Positions 46,234 through 54,578 of a DNA stretch of 64,000 nucleotides are shown piece by piece; the stretch's first letter is position 1; each line of letters opens with the position of its first letter. The translations under genes and the position numbers were made by a program. Where the stretch lies: NCBI RefSeq assembly GCF_002950575.1, contig NZ_CP026923.1:682001-746000 (forward strand). The letters are read 5' to 3'. The notes under the pieces were generated by a model, which was not told the origin of the DNA, searched no databases, and saw only the letters and a program-made list of their open reading frames with translations. The stretch comes from Pontimonas salivibrio (GTDB lineage Bacteria > Actinomycetota > Actinomycetes > Actinomycetales > Microbacteriaceae).

Positions 46234-47218
46234 TCGTCTTCGAGCAGTAGGCGGGGTTGGTCTGGGCCTCGCCGGGCTCGCCGTGTTGCTGCTGTTGCGC
46301 CTCGCAACAGCAGACCAGCCGGTCGAATCCGTCCCGGCTCCGGTGATGGATGGTCTGACCCTTGCACTCAGTGTACTCATCGAGTCGCTGCCTTTTATCG
46401 TGTTGGGCATCACCCTTTCGGTCATTGTGCAGTTGTGGATTCCCCAAAAGTGGTTGTTTCGGATCCTGCCCGCAAACCGTTTCGGGCGGCGCTTTGTCAT
46501 CTCGCTACTGGGCATGTTTTTGCCCGTCTGCGAATGCGGAAATGTGCCCTTAGCCCGCGGCTTAGTCGCCCGTGGTTACAGCGTGTCCGACTCGATGACT
46601 TTCTTGCTCGCGGCGCCAATCATCAACCCGGTCACAATCATCACAACGCACCAGGCGTTTGGTTTCGATGACGGGATTTTGGTGGCGCGCATTCTTGGCG
46701 CAATCGTGATCGCCAACGTCCTCGGTTGGGTGTTCGCGCTTCATCCGAACCCGGAAACTCTGCTCACCACTCGTTTTGCGGCCCAGTGCGCGGTCGGCCC
46801 CAGTGTGGCGTCTTCGAGTCGTATGCAACGCAGTACGGACATGTTTTTGCGTGAAGCCACAGTCTTGATGCCGGCCTTGATTGTGGGGTCGTTGGTAGCC
46901 GGAGCCATTCAGGTCATTGTTCAGCGCGACACACTGGTGGCCCTCGGCCAAGATCCTCTGCTGTCGGTCTTGGCAATGATGCTTTTGGCCTTCGTGATAT
47001 CGATTTGTGCCAACGTGGACTCCTTTTTCATTTTGCCTTTCGCGGACACATTTCTGCCCGGTTCGATACTGGCCTTCCTCTTACTCGGCCCCATCGTGGA
47101 CATCAAAATGTTGGCGCTGTTGAAGACCACGTACCGCAACAGCACACTGGTGCGACTGACATTGCTGACTGTTCTCATCACTGCAGCGGTCGGAACGGCG
47201 GTGAACCTTGTGGCGTAA
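46214..47218 (+). CDS. DUF318/UPF0718-type permease
   Basis: A 334-residue membrane protein with about eight helices. The motif CECGNVPLARGL and the paired ALAAPIINPVT-like segment (LLAAPIINPVTIITT) define the permease family of B. subtilis YcgR and E. coli YraQ, with a matching second half (ISICANVDSFFILPFADTFLPGS). Its partner TIGR03943 protein is next and overlaps by 11 bases. The start (GTG at 46214) lies inside the end of rne. Transported substrate is not known; metals have been proposed for relatives. Confidence 0.88.
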   Translation: MMVVTASRLRAVGGVGLGLAGLAVLLLLRLATADQPVESVPAPVMDGLTLALSVLIESLPFIVLGITLSVIVQLWIPQKWLFRILPANRFGRRFVISLLGMFLPVCECGNVPLARGLVARGYSVSDSMTFLLAAPIINPVTIITTHQAFGFDDGILVARILGAIVIANVLGWVFALHPNPETLLTTRFAAQCAVGPSVASSSRMQRSTDMFLREATVLMPALIVGSLVAGAIQVIVQRDTLVALGQDPLLSVLAMMLLAFVISICANVDSFFILPFADTFLPGSILAFLLLGPIVDIKMLALLKTTYRNSTLVRLTLLTVLITAAVGTAVNLVA

Positions 47219-48005
47219 ATTCACGACCTGGCGAGGCCCCATTTTTATCGCCGTCATTTCCGCAATGGTGTTGTGGCTGTACTTCAGTGGTCAACTCTCG
47301 CTTTACATTCACCCGAGATATCACCTGTTCACTGCCGTGATGTCGATGATTGCCGTGATCGCGGTGCTCTGGGGTGTGGGTTACGCCTCCCAACCCAATG
47401 CTGCGAAAGCTTCGGCTTCAGGCGATGGAGCGGAGCACGATCACGATCATGAAGACGAGCTTCCTGCCGGCCGCTGGAGTATGGCGGCACTAGTCGGCTC
47501 GAGTGTGTTGGGCGTTGCCACTATTGCCGCCCTGGTCTTATTACCCCCGGCAACTTTGGGTTCGGTCACCGTCGAAAATCGGGCCATTAACCAGAGTGGT
47601 CTCGGTGACACTGCCGCCTCTTTGGAAGCTGCCCGTCAGGGTGATGATGCCTCCTTCGCCGCATTCACGGTGCGGGAGTGGGCAGGAATCTTGCGCCAAA
47701 CAAGCGATCCTGCGTTTTTTCGGGGGAAACCTGTTGAGGTCATTGGTTTCGTGGCTGAGGATCCAGAAAACGGTGACGTGTTTTACCTCACCCGTTTCGT
47801 GGTGAGTTGTTGTTCAGTGGACGCACAACCTGTCGGCATTCCCATCAGCCTTCCGGATTGGGAGAGTGAATGGGCCGCGGAGACCTGGGTGAGGGTGACT
47901 GGCGAGTTTGTGGTCAACCCCAACTTGGAGGAAAACCATCCGCTGGTTGTTCGACCCCAAAGTATTGAACCGACGGAGCAGCCACGTGAGCCGTATCTCT
48001 TCTGA
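47208..48005 (+). CDS. TIGR03943 family protein (permease partner)
   Basis: A 265-residue protein with two N-terminal helices, a metal-binding-like HDHDHEDE stretch near residue 85, a third helix near 100-120, and a C-terminal outer domain of about 130 residues (GFVAEDPENGDVFYLTRFVVSCCSVDAQPVGIPI) typical of the family. The vicinal Cys pair in VVSCCSVDA is conserved in this family as I know it. It always accompanies DUF318 permeases. GTG start inside the permease end; its own end overlaps the next gene by 20 bases. Confidence 0.88.
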   Translation: MWRKFTTWRGPIFIAVISAMVLWLYFSGQLSLYIHPRYHLFTAVMSMIAVIAVLWGVGYASQPNAAKASASGDGAEHDHDHEDELPAGRWSMAALVGSSVLGVATIAALVLLPPATLGSVTVENRAINQSGLGDTAASLEAARQGDDASFAAFTVREWAGILRQTSDPAFFRGKPVEVIGFVAEDPENGDVFYLTRFVVSCCSVDAQPVGIPISLPDWESEWAAETWVRVTGEFVVNPNLEENHPLVVRPQSIEPTEQPREPYLF

Positions 48006-49395
48006 GGGACACGACACCCGGGGTGCGCAGCGGGCAACGACCCGCTATCACCGTTCGGTGTGGTTGGTCTCCGTGTTGGCCCTCGTGGCCACAGTCGTTG
48101 CACTCACTGTCTACGCGGCCCAGGGTCCGCGGTTACGCGTCGCCAGTGTGGATGTTGTTCGAGCAGTCCAGTTCCCCGGGGCGGTACTGCGTTTGGAATC
48201 AGATCGCCCGCTGGGCGCCATTGAACCCTCAGACGTCACCGTTTGGCCCGATACCGGGGTGGCAGTTGACGTTTCAGGACCGATTGTCAGTGTGGTGTTC
48301 ACCCAAGCGCTTCGCTACGGAACCGATTACCGAGTCAGTATTGACGGTGTGGCCGGAGAAACCCGCGGTGTCACGGGCAGTTGGGATTTCGAGTTTTCGA
48401 CACCGTCGGCCAGTCTTCACTACCTCGATCGCGGTGATGGTCAAACCCCTGATCGGGTGATGCGGGTGGGGACCGAAGGTGAACCACCGGAAGAGGTCCA
48501 CTCGGCACCCCAGATTGACTCTTTTGTGACGATCGGTTCCGCATTGATTACGGCATCTTCGGGCGGTAACGGCACCAGTCGCCTCGACATTGTTGAACCG
48601 GTGGGCGATGACCTTCAACGGCTGGTCTTGCCGGAAAACGCGCGAATTGACCAACTCCTCGCACCGGCAACGGGCACAAGATTCCTGTTCACCCTGTCAT
48701 CGGTGGATGACTCTGGTCGCTATGACAGGACCCTGTTTGTCGCTGATGCGGCCGGGGGTTCCCGACCCGAAATGCTCACCGGTTTAGACGGTGAATCCCT
48801 TCGGGTCACCAAGGCCGCCGTTACCCCCGGATCGTCGCAGGTGGTGGCGTGGGTGGATGAGGTGAAAGTCGTGCGTATTGACCTCGATTCGGGCCTTGTA
48901 CTGCCCATTGCCGAAGAAGCTCAAGAGTTTTGGGGTGTCTCCTCGGACGCATCCGACGCGGTGCTGGTCGATCTAGGGGGCACAGTGGCGATCGACATTG
49001 AGTCGCTGGAAGAGGAGCGGATTGTCCCGGGGCGGGTCGGAACCCGTGAAGTGTTCGAAGGTCAAACTCACCTCATGGTGGACGGCCGACGGGTGCAAAC
49101 GGTCGTGATTGGTAACCAAACGGATACCGAGTTCACCAGTTTGGTGGTCCTCGATGACGGGGAAGGGTCTTCGGTCCCGATTTATCGAACCCCCGATGAT
49201 TTGGGCAGTATTGGGCGCTTTGTCGTCTCGCCTGGCGATCAGTATGTGGCCATTGAATTCACCCCCAACCGGGCTGAAGCGACGCCTGACGGGCGCATTC
49301 TTGAGCCGCGAGATCAGAGCGTGACGACAGTTGTTGTCGACATCGACAGCGGGCAAGTGGTGCGAAGCGTGGAAGGTTTTTGGCCAATCTGGTAG
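47986..49395 (+). CDS. Membrane-anchored beta-propeller-like surface protein
   Basis: A 469-residue protein of unknown function. A single N-terminal helix (SVWLVSVLALVATVVALTVY) anchors it outside the cell. A Big_5/Ig-like domain of about 100 residues follows, then repeats of about 45 residues with alternating strands and turn motifs, suggestive of a TolB/WD-like propeller (GSALITASSGG..., GTRFLFTLSSV..., GSSQVVAWVDEV..., SPGDQYVAIEFT). GTG at 47986 has GGAG eight bases upstream and overlaps the TIGR03943 gene by 20 bases. It ends before the rplU promoter. Confidence 0.8.
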   Translation: MSRISSEGHDTRGAQRATTRYHRSVWLVSVLALVATVVALTVYAAQGPRLRVASVDVVRAVQFPGAVLRLESDRPLGAIEPSDVTVWPDTGVAVDVSGPIVSVVFTQALRYGTDYRVSIDGVAGETRGVTGSWDFEFSTPSASLHYLDRGDGQTPDRVMRVGTEGEPPEEVHSAPQIDSFVTIGSALITASSGGNGTSRLDIVEPVGDDLQRLVLPENARIDQLLAPATGTRFLFTLSSVDDSGRYDRTLFVADAAGGSRPEMLTGLDGESLRVTKAAVTPGSSQVVAWVDEVKVVRIDLDSGLVLPIAEEAQEFWGVSSDASDAVLVDLGGTVAIDIESLEEERIVPGRVGTREVFEGQTHLMVDGRRVQTVVIGNQTDTEFTSLVVLDDGEGSSVPIYRTPDDLGSIGRFVVSPGDQYVAIEFTPNRAEATPDGRILEPRDQSVTTVVVDIDSGQVVRSVEGFWPIW

Positions 49396-49400
49396 CCGTG

Positions 49401-49430
49401 TTGCCCTAGGCCCCGAGTCTCGGGTACTCT
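49401..49430 (+). promoter_or_regulatory. Candidate promoter of rplU-rpmA
   Basis: TTGCCC (49401-49406) and TACTCT (49425-49430) are spaced 18 bases apart, a reasonable sigma-70-type pair. Transcription would begin about 65 bases before the rplU start. No other good pair is visible in the 108-base gap. Confidence 0.5.
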
Positions 49431-49503
49431 AGGGGTTTGGCTCGGACGGCACTGTCTGATGTGGTGTTCAGGGCCTATTCGCTCAAGCAAAGTGGGATAA
49501 CTC

Positions 49504-49818
49504 GTGGTCTATGCAGTAGTGCGCGCCGGTGGGCGCCAAGAAAAAGTTGAGGTCGGATCGGTCATCACCGTCGACCGGATTTCCGCCGATGCGAAAAACT
49601 CGGTGTCGCTTGAGCCGTTACTGCTCGTCGACGGCGAGAAGGTCACTCACGACCCGAAAGCACTGGCCAAGGTGAGCGTGACGGCGGAGGTCCTCAACGA
49701 CCTCCGCGGCCCCAAAATCACTATTCACAAGTTCAAGAACAAGACTGGTTACCACAAGCGTCAGGGCTTCCGTGCGGAGCTCACACGCTTGAAGGTGACT
49801 GACATTTCGGCCAAGTAG
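49504..49818 (+). CDS. rplU: 50S ribosomal protein L21
   Basis: A 104-residue ribosomal protein. [24 protein letters not shown] and the ending [23 protein letters not shown] with the GHRQ-like RNA-binding loop are diagnostic. GTG start with GTGGGA upstream. Followed by rpmA 21 bases later and obg, the standard order. Confidence 0.98.
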   Translation: MVYAVVRAGGRQEKVEVGSVITVDRISADAKNSVSLEPLLLVDGEKVTHDPKALAKVSVTAEVLNDLRGPKITIHKFKNKTGYHKRQGFRAELTRLKVTDISAK

Positions 49819-49839
49819 GGCCCCGGGGAAGGATTAGCT

Positions 49840-50088
49840 ATGGCACACAAAAAGGGAGCGTCATCGACTCGCAACGGTCGTGATTCCAACCCCCAGTACC
49901 TCGGCGTGAAGCGTTTTGGTGGACAGGTGGTGAAAGCCGGTGAGATTATTGTTCGTCAGCGCGGAACTCACTTTCACCCCGGTTCCAACGTGGGTCGCGG
50001 TAACGATGACACGCTCTTCGCCCTGTCGGCGGGAGTCGTCGAGTTTGGCCACAAGGGTGGCCGTCGCGTCGTTCACATCGTCGCCTAG
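49840..50088 (+). CDS. rpmA: 50S ribosomal protein L27
   Basis: An 82-residue protein whose N-terminal arm reaches the peptidyl transferase centre. [28 protein letters not shown] and [27 protein letters not shown] are diagnostic. It has no N-terminal propeptide of the firmicute type. GGGAAGGA precedes the ATG. Confidence 0.98.
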   Translation: MAHKKGASSTRNGRDSNPQYLGVKRFGGQVVKAGEIIVRQRGTHFHPGSNVGRGNDDTLFALSAGVVEFGHKGGRRVVHIVA

Positions 50089-50151
50089 TCAGGTGCAAAT
50101 TCGCCGCGTAGCCGGCGTTCTTGCTCCTCTGCGAATCAGAGGCGCGCTCTC

Positions 50152-51669
50152 ATGGTGAGCGAATTTATTGACCGCGTGGTCTTGCACTTGAGTGCTGGCC
50201 GCGGCGGTCGTGGTTGTGTGTCGGTGCGCCGGGAGAAATTCAAACCTCTTGGTGGACCAGACGGCGGTAAGGGTGGCCACGGCGGCGACATCATCGTGTT
50301 TGCTGACCCCCAGGTCACTACTCTGCTCGACTACCACCGCAGGCCCCACCGCTCCAGCGAGTCGGGTGGTCCCGGGATGGGCGATTCTCGCCAAGGGGCA
50401 AGCGCAGATGATGTCTATTTGCCGGTCCCCTTGGGCACAGTGATCTCGACCGCTGAAGGTGAAGTAATTGCCGACCTGCAAGAGCCCGGCGAACAGTGTG
50501 TGGTCGCCGAAGGGGGCCGAGGTGGGTTAGGAAACCTCGCCTTGGCGAGCCCGGCGAGGAAAGCTCCTGGTTTTGCGCTATTGGGAACTGAAGGCACTCA
50601 ACGTGATGTGGTTTTGGAGTTGAAAACCCTCGCTGATGTGGCCCTGGTGGGCTATCCCAGCGCCGGGAAATCAAGCCTCATCGCCGCCATGTCCCAAGCC
50701 AGGCCTAAAATTGCCGACTATCCCTTCACCACGCTGCAGCCGAATTTGGGTGTGGTGGAATCTGGTGAGACCCGTTACACGATCGCTGATGTTCCAGGAC
50801 TTATTGAAGGCGCCAGCGAAGGTAAAGGCTTGGGTTTGGAATTTTTGCGACACATTGAACGCTGCCACGTCGTGGTGCACGTCATCGACATGGCAACAAT
50901 GGAGCCTGGTCGCGACCCCATTAGCGACTTCGAGTCCATTTCGGCAGAACTGGCCGCCTACCAGGTTCCGGGCGAACAGGTTCCCCTCGCGGATCGACCA
51001 GCGATGATCGTGCTCAACAAAATCGATGTTCCGGATGCCAAAGAAATGGTCCAATGGGTGGCGCCAGAGTTCGAATCCCGTGGTTACCGCGTGTTTCCTG
51101 TCAGCGCGACCAGCCGTGAGGGTTTGCGCGAATGGGGCTTTGCGATGGCTGAAATGGTCGCTCAATCCCGCGCGGCAACCCAAGAACTTGCTATCGAGCG
51201 GCCGCGCACCGTGCGTCGACCACACGCCGTCGATGAGCGTCCCTTTGAGATTGTTCGTGAGGGTAGGTCTGATGGCATGCTCTATCGAATTGTCGGGGAA
51301 AAGCCCGAACGCTTCGTACAACAGACCGACTTTGATAACGATGAGGCGGTCGGTTACCTCTCTGACCGGCTGAACGCCCTGCGTATCGATGAAGCGCTCT
51401 ACGAGGCGGGGGCCACACCCGGTGACGCTGTGGCTATTGGACCCCACAGCGCCATGGTGTTTGATTGGGAACCCACCATCTCGGCGGCCGGCTACACCGC
51501 AACAGCACCCCGGGGGACAGATGAGCGCCTACTAGGGGCTAGACGTCGGACCACGGCTGAGCGTCGTGAAGAATATTACGAACGAATGGATGAAAAATCG
51601 GCAGCCAGAGAGGAGCTTGCCAGGGAGCGTGAAGCGGGGATGTGGAGCGATGATTCGACACAAGAGTGA
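50152..51669 (+). CDS. obg: GTPase ObgE/CgtA
   Basis: A 505-residue GTPase acting in 50S maturation and stress signalling. The Gly-rich Obg domain (1-158), G domain (GYPSAGKSSL, DVPGLIEGASEGKGLG, NKIDVPD) and C-terminal OCT domain (YRIVGEKPERFVQQTDF, GDAVAIGPHSAMVFDWEP) are in order. A charged 50-residue tail follows. AGAGG precedes the ATG. The end overlaps proB by 20 bases. Confidence 0.97.
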   Translation: MVSEFIDRVVLHLSAGRGGRGCVSVRREKFKPLGGPDGGKGGHGGDIIVFADPQVTTLLDYHRRPHRSSESGGPGMGDSRQGASADDVYLPVPLGTVISTAEGEVIADLQEPGEQCVVAEGGRGGLGNLALASPARKAPGFALLGTEGTQRDVVLELKTLADVALVGYPSAGKSSLIAAMSQARPKIADYPFTTLQPNLGVVESGETRYTIADVPGLIEGASEGKGLGLEFLRHIERCHVVVHVIDMATMEPGRDPISDFESISAELAAYQVPGEQVPLADRPAMIVLNKIDVPDAKEMVQWVAPEFESRGYRVFPVSATSREGLREWGFAMAEMVAQSRAATQELAIERPRTVRRPHAVDERPFEIVREGRSDGMLYRIVGEKPERFVQQTDFDNDEAVGYLSDRLNALRIDEALYEAGATPGDAVAIGPHSAMVFDWEPTISAAGYTATAPRGTDERLLGARRRTTAERREEYYERMDEKSAAREELAREREAGMWSDDSTQE

Positions 51670-52432
51670 TATCCCACACGCCAAGCGCCTCGTCGTGAAG
51701 GTGGGCTCGTCGTCAATTACTGGCGATCAGGCCGATCAGCTCGACGGTCTCGTCACCGCCCTTGCCGCGGCCAAAGCCCAAGGGCAAGAAATTGTGTTGG
51801 TCTCATCCGGTGCGATTGCCACCGGGATGCCACAGCTTGAGCTAGGTGATCGACCCTTGGATTTGGCTACCCAACAAGCGGCCGCCGCAGTGGGTCAAAA
51901 CCTGCTGATGCGTCGCTACCAGGACATTTTTGATCGTTTTGGCGTGACCAGTGGACAAGTCCTCCTCACCGTCGGTGATGTGGAAAACGAACCGCATCGC
52001 TCTAACGCCCGGCGCACCATTGAACGAATGCTGGGCTTGGGCGTGATTCCGATTGTCAATGAAAATGACACAGTAGCCACCCAAGAAATCCGGTTTGGCG
52101 ATAACGATCGACTGGCCGCACAGGTCGCTGAACTGGTGGGTGCTGATGCCCTTGTGCTCTTAAGCGATGTCGAAGCGATTTACACGGCGCCCCCTTCACA
52201 GCCTGGCGCCCAGCCTGTCGAGCTCATCCAGCCCGATGACGACCTTTCATGGCTGGTGTTGGAAAGTTCGGTCGTCAACACGGTGGGAACAGGTGGGGCG
52301 GTGACGAAAGTCAGCGCCGCTCGGCTGGCCACCGCTTCAGGAATTCCCACACTGGTGACCGGGACGTGGTTGGTCGCGGGCGCTCTAGCCGGGCAAGGCC
52401 CAGGCACCTGGTTTGTTGCGAGCGTAAACTGA
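51650..52432 (+). CDS. proB: Glutamate 5-kinase, lacking the PUA domain
   Basis: A 260-residue enzyme that phosphorylates glutamate, the first step of proline synthesis. LVVKVGSSSITG, LVSSGAIATG and VNENDTVATQEIRFGDNDRLAA are the amino-acid-kinase motifs. The ATG at 51650 lies inside the end of obg; the open frame further upstream lacks a match. The protein stops after the kinase domain, so the C-terminal PUA domain of E. coli and M. tuberculosis ProB is absent. proA follows 25 bases later. Confidence 0.95.
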   Translation: MIRHKSDIPHAKRLVVKVGSSSITGDQADQLDGLVTALAAAKAQGQEIVLVSSGAIATGMPQLELGDRPLDLATQQAAAAVGQNLLMRRYQDIFDRFGVTSGQVLLTVGDVENEPHRSNARRTIERMLGLGVIPIVNENDTVATQEIRFGDNDRLAAQVAELVGADALVLLSDVEAIYTAPPSQPGAQPVELIQPDDDLSWLVLESSVVNTVGTGGAVTKVSAARLATASGIPTLVTGTWLVAGALAGQGPGTWFVASVN

Positions 52433-52457
52433 AGGCCTAGCGAGTTGCGGGGGAGCG

Positions 52458-53723
52458 ATGACAGAACATCTTGAGGCTAATCCGGCCTTCGTCCGGCTGC
52501 TGGAGGACACCCGTGAGGCCTCGCGCACGCTTCGCACCCAGTCGTCTGCGGTGAAAGACGAAGTGCTCACCCGGCTTGCTGGGCTCCTGAGAGAACGCTC
52601 TGGGGACATTGTTGAAGCCAATTCGCTCGACTATGAGCGCGGCGAAGCCGGTGGCATCGCTACCGGCCTTCTTGACCGTCTGCGATTAACCCCAGAGCGG
52701 GTTGAAGGTCTTGCCCGTGCGGTTGAAGACATCAGGGGCCTGTCGGATCCCATCGGCCAGGTCGTTCGTGGCCACCAACTTCCCAACGGTCTACGCGTGC
52801 AGCAGGTTCGGGTGCCTTTTGGCGTTGTGGGCGCCATCTACGAAGCCCGACCTAACGTGACCGTCGATATCGCCGCGCTGTGCATTAAAAGCGGTAACGC
52901 TGCGGTGCTGCGTGGGGGTAGCCTCGCCGAATCATCTAACCGAGTACTCGTCGACATTATTGGGCAGGCCCTGGCAGGCGCCGGGCTGCCCCGCTCGGCA
53001 GTGAGCACCATTGACGAGTTCGGTCGTGAGGGTGCCACCTGGCTCATGCGGGCTAGGGGCCTGATTGATGTGTTGATCCCGCGCGGATCGGCGTCGTTGA
53101 TTCAGTCCGTGGTCACCGAATCTCAGGTGCCCGTGATTGAAACCGGTGAAGGCAACGTCCATATTTTTGTGGACCAGTCAGCTGATCACACGCAGGCTAT
53201 TGACATCGTGGTAAACGCAAAAGTGCAACGGCCCAGTGTGTGTAACGCGGTCGAAACCGTACTTGTCCACCACGATGAGGCACCGGGTCTGATCCCGTCG
53301 TTAGTAGACGCCTTGAAGGCTCAGGGGGTCACCGTTCACGGTTGCGAGATCACCCAAGGCCTCGCAGAGGTGGAGCCTGCCAGCACAGACGATTGGGCGA
53401 GGGAATATCTCTCACTCGACGTAGCCATGAGAGTGGTTGACGACGTCAACGACGCCATCGCTCACATCCAGACCTACTCGACTGGCCACACCGAATCGAT
53501 TCTCACCGAAAGTGTCACGAGGGCCGAGCAGTTTCTTCGCGAAGTGGACTCTGCCGTGGTGATGGTCAACACGTCGACGAGGTTTACTGACGGTGGTGAG
53601 TTTGGTTTTGGTGCCGAGGTGGGTATTTCTACTCAGAAGCTTCACGCCAGGGGCCCCATGGGTCTCCCAGAGCTGACCAGCACGAAATGGATTGTGCGGG
53701 GATTAGGCCACACGCGCAGCTAG
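52458..53723 (+). CDS. proA: Glutamate-5-semialdehyde dehydrogenase (gamma-glutamyl phosphate reductase)
   Basis: A 421-residue NADPH enzyme that takes the ProB product to the semialdehyde, which cyclises for proline synthesis. IPRGSASLIQSVV, ETGEGNVHIFVD and the catalytic Cys in QRPSVCNAVETVLVH are visible, with the C-terminal ARGPMGLPELTSTKW. GGGGGAG precedes the ATG. The pair with proB is complete. Confidence 0.97.
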   Translation: MTEHLEANPAFVRLLEDTREASRTLRTQSSAVKDEVLTRLAGLLRERSGDIVEANSLDYERGEAGGIATGLLDRLRLTPERVEGLARAVEDIRGLSDPIGQVVRGHQLPNGLRVQQVRVPFGVVGAIYEARPNVTVDIAALCIKSGNAAVLRGGSLAESSNRVLVDIIGQALAGAGLPRSAVSTIDEFGREGATWLMRARGLIDVLIPRGSASLIQSVVTESQVPVIETGEGNVHIFVDQSADHTQAIDIVVNAKVQRPSVCNAVETVLVHHDEAPGLIPSLVDALKAQGVTVHGCEITQGLAEVEPASTDDWAREYLSLDVAMRVVDDVNDAIAHIQTYSTGHTESILTESVTRAEQFLREVDSAVVMVNTSTRFTDGGEFGFGAEVGISTQKLHARGPMGLPELTSTKWIVRGLGHTRS

Positions 53724-53786
53724 AGGTCAATCTCGCGGGGCTGTCACACGGTAAGTTAGTAGGACGAGTTATTGGAGGGTGTACTG

Positions 53787-53975
53787 ATGGAGCAAGCCGC
53801 GGGCGCTGTTGTCCTTGCCGCAGAGGTGGTTAACGAACTTCCCGTTCCAGCGATTGTGTACGGGCTCGGATTCCTCGTCGCTTTCATCGCGCTCGCCTTT
53901 GTGACCTACAGCTACCGAAATGTCGCCAATCGGCACCGGTCCAAGGGTGGTTCACACCAGGGCGGCCAGCACTAG
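53787..53975 (+). CDS. Small single-helix membrane protein
   Basis: A 62-residue protein with one membrane helix (IVYGLGFLVAFIALAFVTYS) and a basic, His-rich tail (RHRSKGGSHQGGQH). TGGAGGG lies eight bases before the ATG, a good site. It sits between proA and nadD, six bases before nadD, and small membrane proteins at this place are common in related actinobacteria. Function unknown. Confidence 0.75.
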   Translation: MEQAAGAVVLAAEVVNELPVPAIVYGLGFLVAFIALAFVTYSYRNVANRHRSKGGSHQGGQH

Positions 53976-53981
53976 GACCCC

Positions 53982-54578
53982 ATGGCCACCCCTCGACCAC
54001 CCCGCATCGGGATTATGGGTGGCACGTTCGACCCCATTCACCACGGCCACCTGGTAGCCGCCAGTGAGGTCCAAATGAGTTTGGACCTGGACGAAGTGAT
54101 TTTTGTGCCCACGGGTCGGCCCGCCGATAAGTCTGGTGTGTCGCCCAGCGAGCATCGTTACCTGATGGCGGTGATCGCCACCGCGTCAAACCCCCGATTT
54201 GAGGTCAGCCGCGTCGATATCGATCGGCCGGGGCCCACCTTCACCATCGACACGCTTCGCGATATGCGAGAAAAATATCCGGATGCGGAATTGTTCTTCA
54301 TTACCGGTGCTGACGCAATTACCCAGGTGCTCAGTTGGCGGGATGCCCCCGTCTTGTGGGAGTTGGCCCACTTTGTTGCCGTCACCCGGCCGGAGCACGA
54401 ATTGAGTGTTGCCGGTATTCCCGGTGGGGTAGTCAGTGTCTTGGAAGTGCCCGCTTTGGCGATTTCGTCAACCGATTGTCGTAAAAGGGTCGCTGAGGGT
54501 AGGCCGCCGTGGTATCTCGTCCCTGACGGTGTGGTTCAATACATCGGCAAGCATGGCCTGTATCGGAGCGACGCATGA
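53982..54578 (+). CDS. nadD: Nicotinate-nucleotide adenylyltransferase
   Basis: A 198-residue enzyme of NAD synthesis that adenylates nicotinate mononucleotide. [15 protein letters not shown] holds the T/HxGH nucleotide site, and [21 protein letters not shown] matches the family's ISST-x-R motif. Its stop overlaps the start of the repeat protein by four bases. nadD and rsfS are usually neighbours; here an extra gene lies between. Confidence 0.96.
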   Translation: MATPRPPRIGIMGGTFDPIHHGHLVAASEVQMSLDLDEVIFVPTGRPADKSGVSPSEHRYLMAVIATASNPRFEVSRVDIDRPGPTFTIDTLRDMREKYPDAELFFITGADAITQVLSWRDAPVLWELAHFVAVTRPEHELSVAGIPGGVVSVLEVPALAISSTDCRKRVAEGRPPWYLVPDGVVQYIGKHGLYRSDA

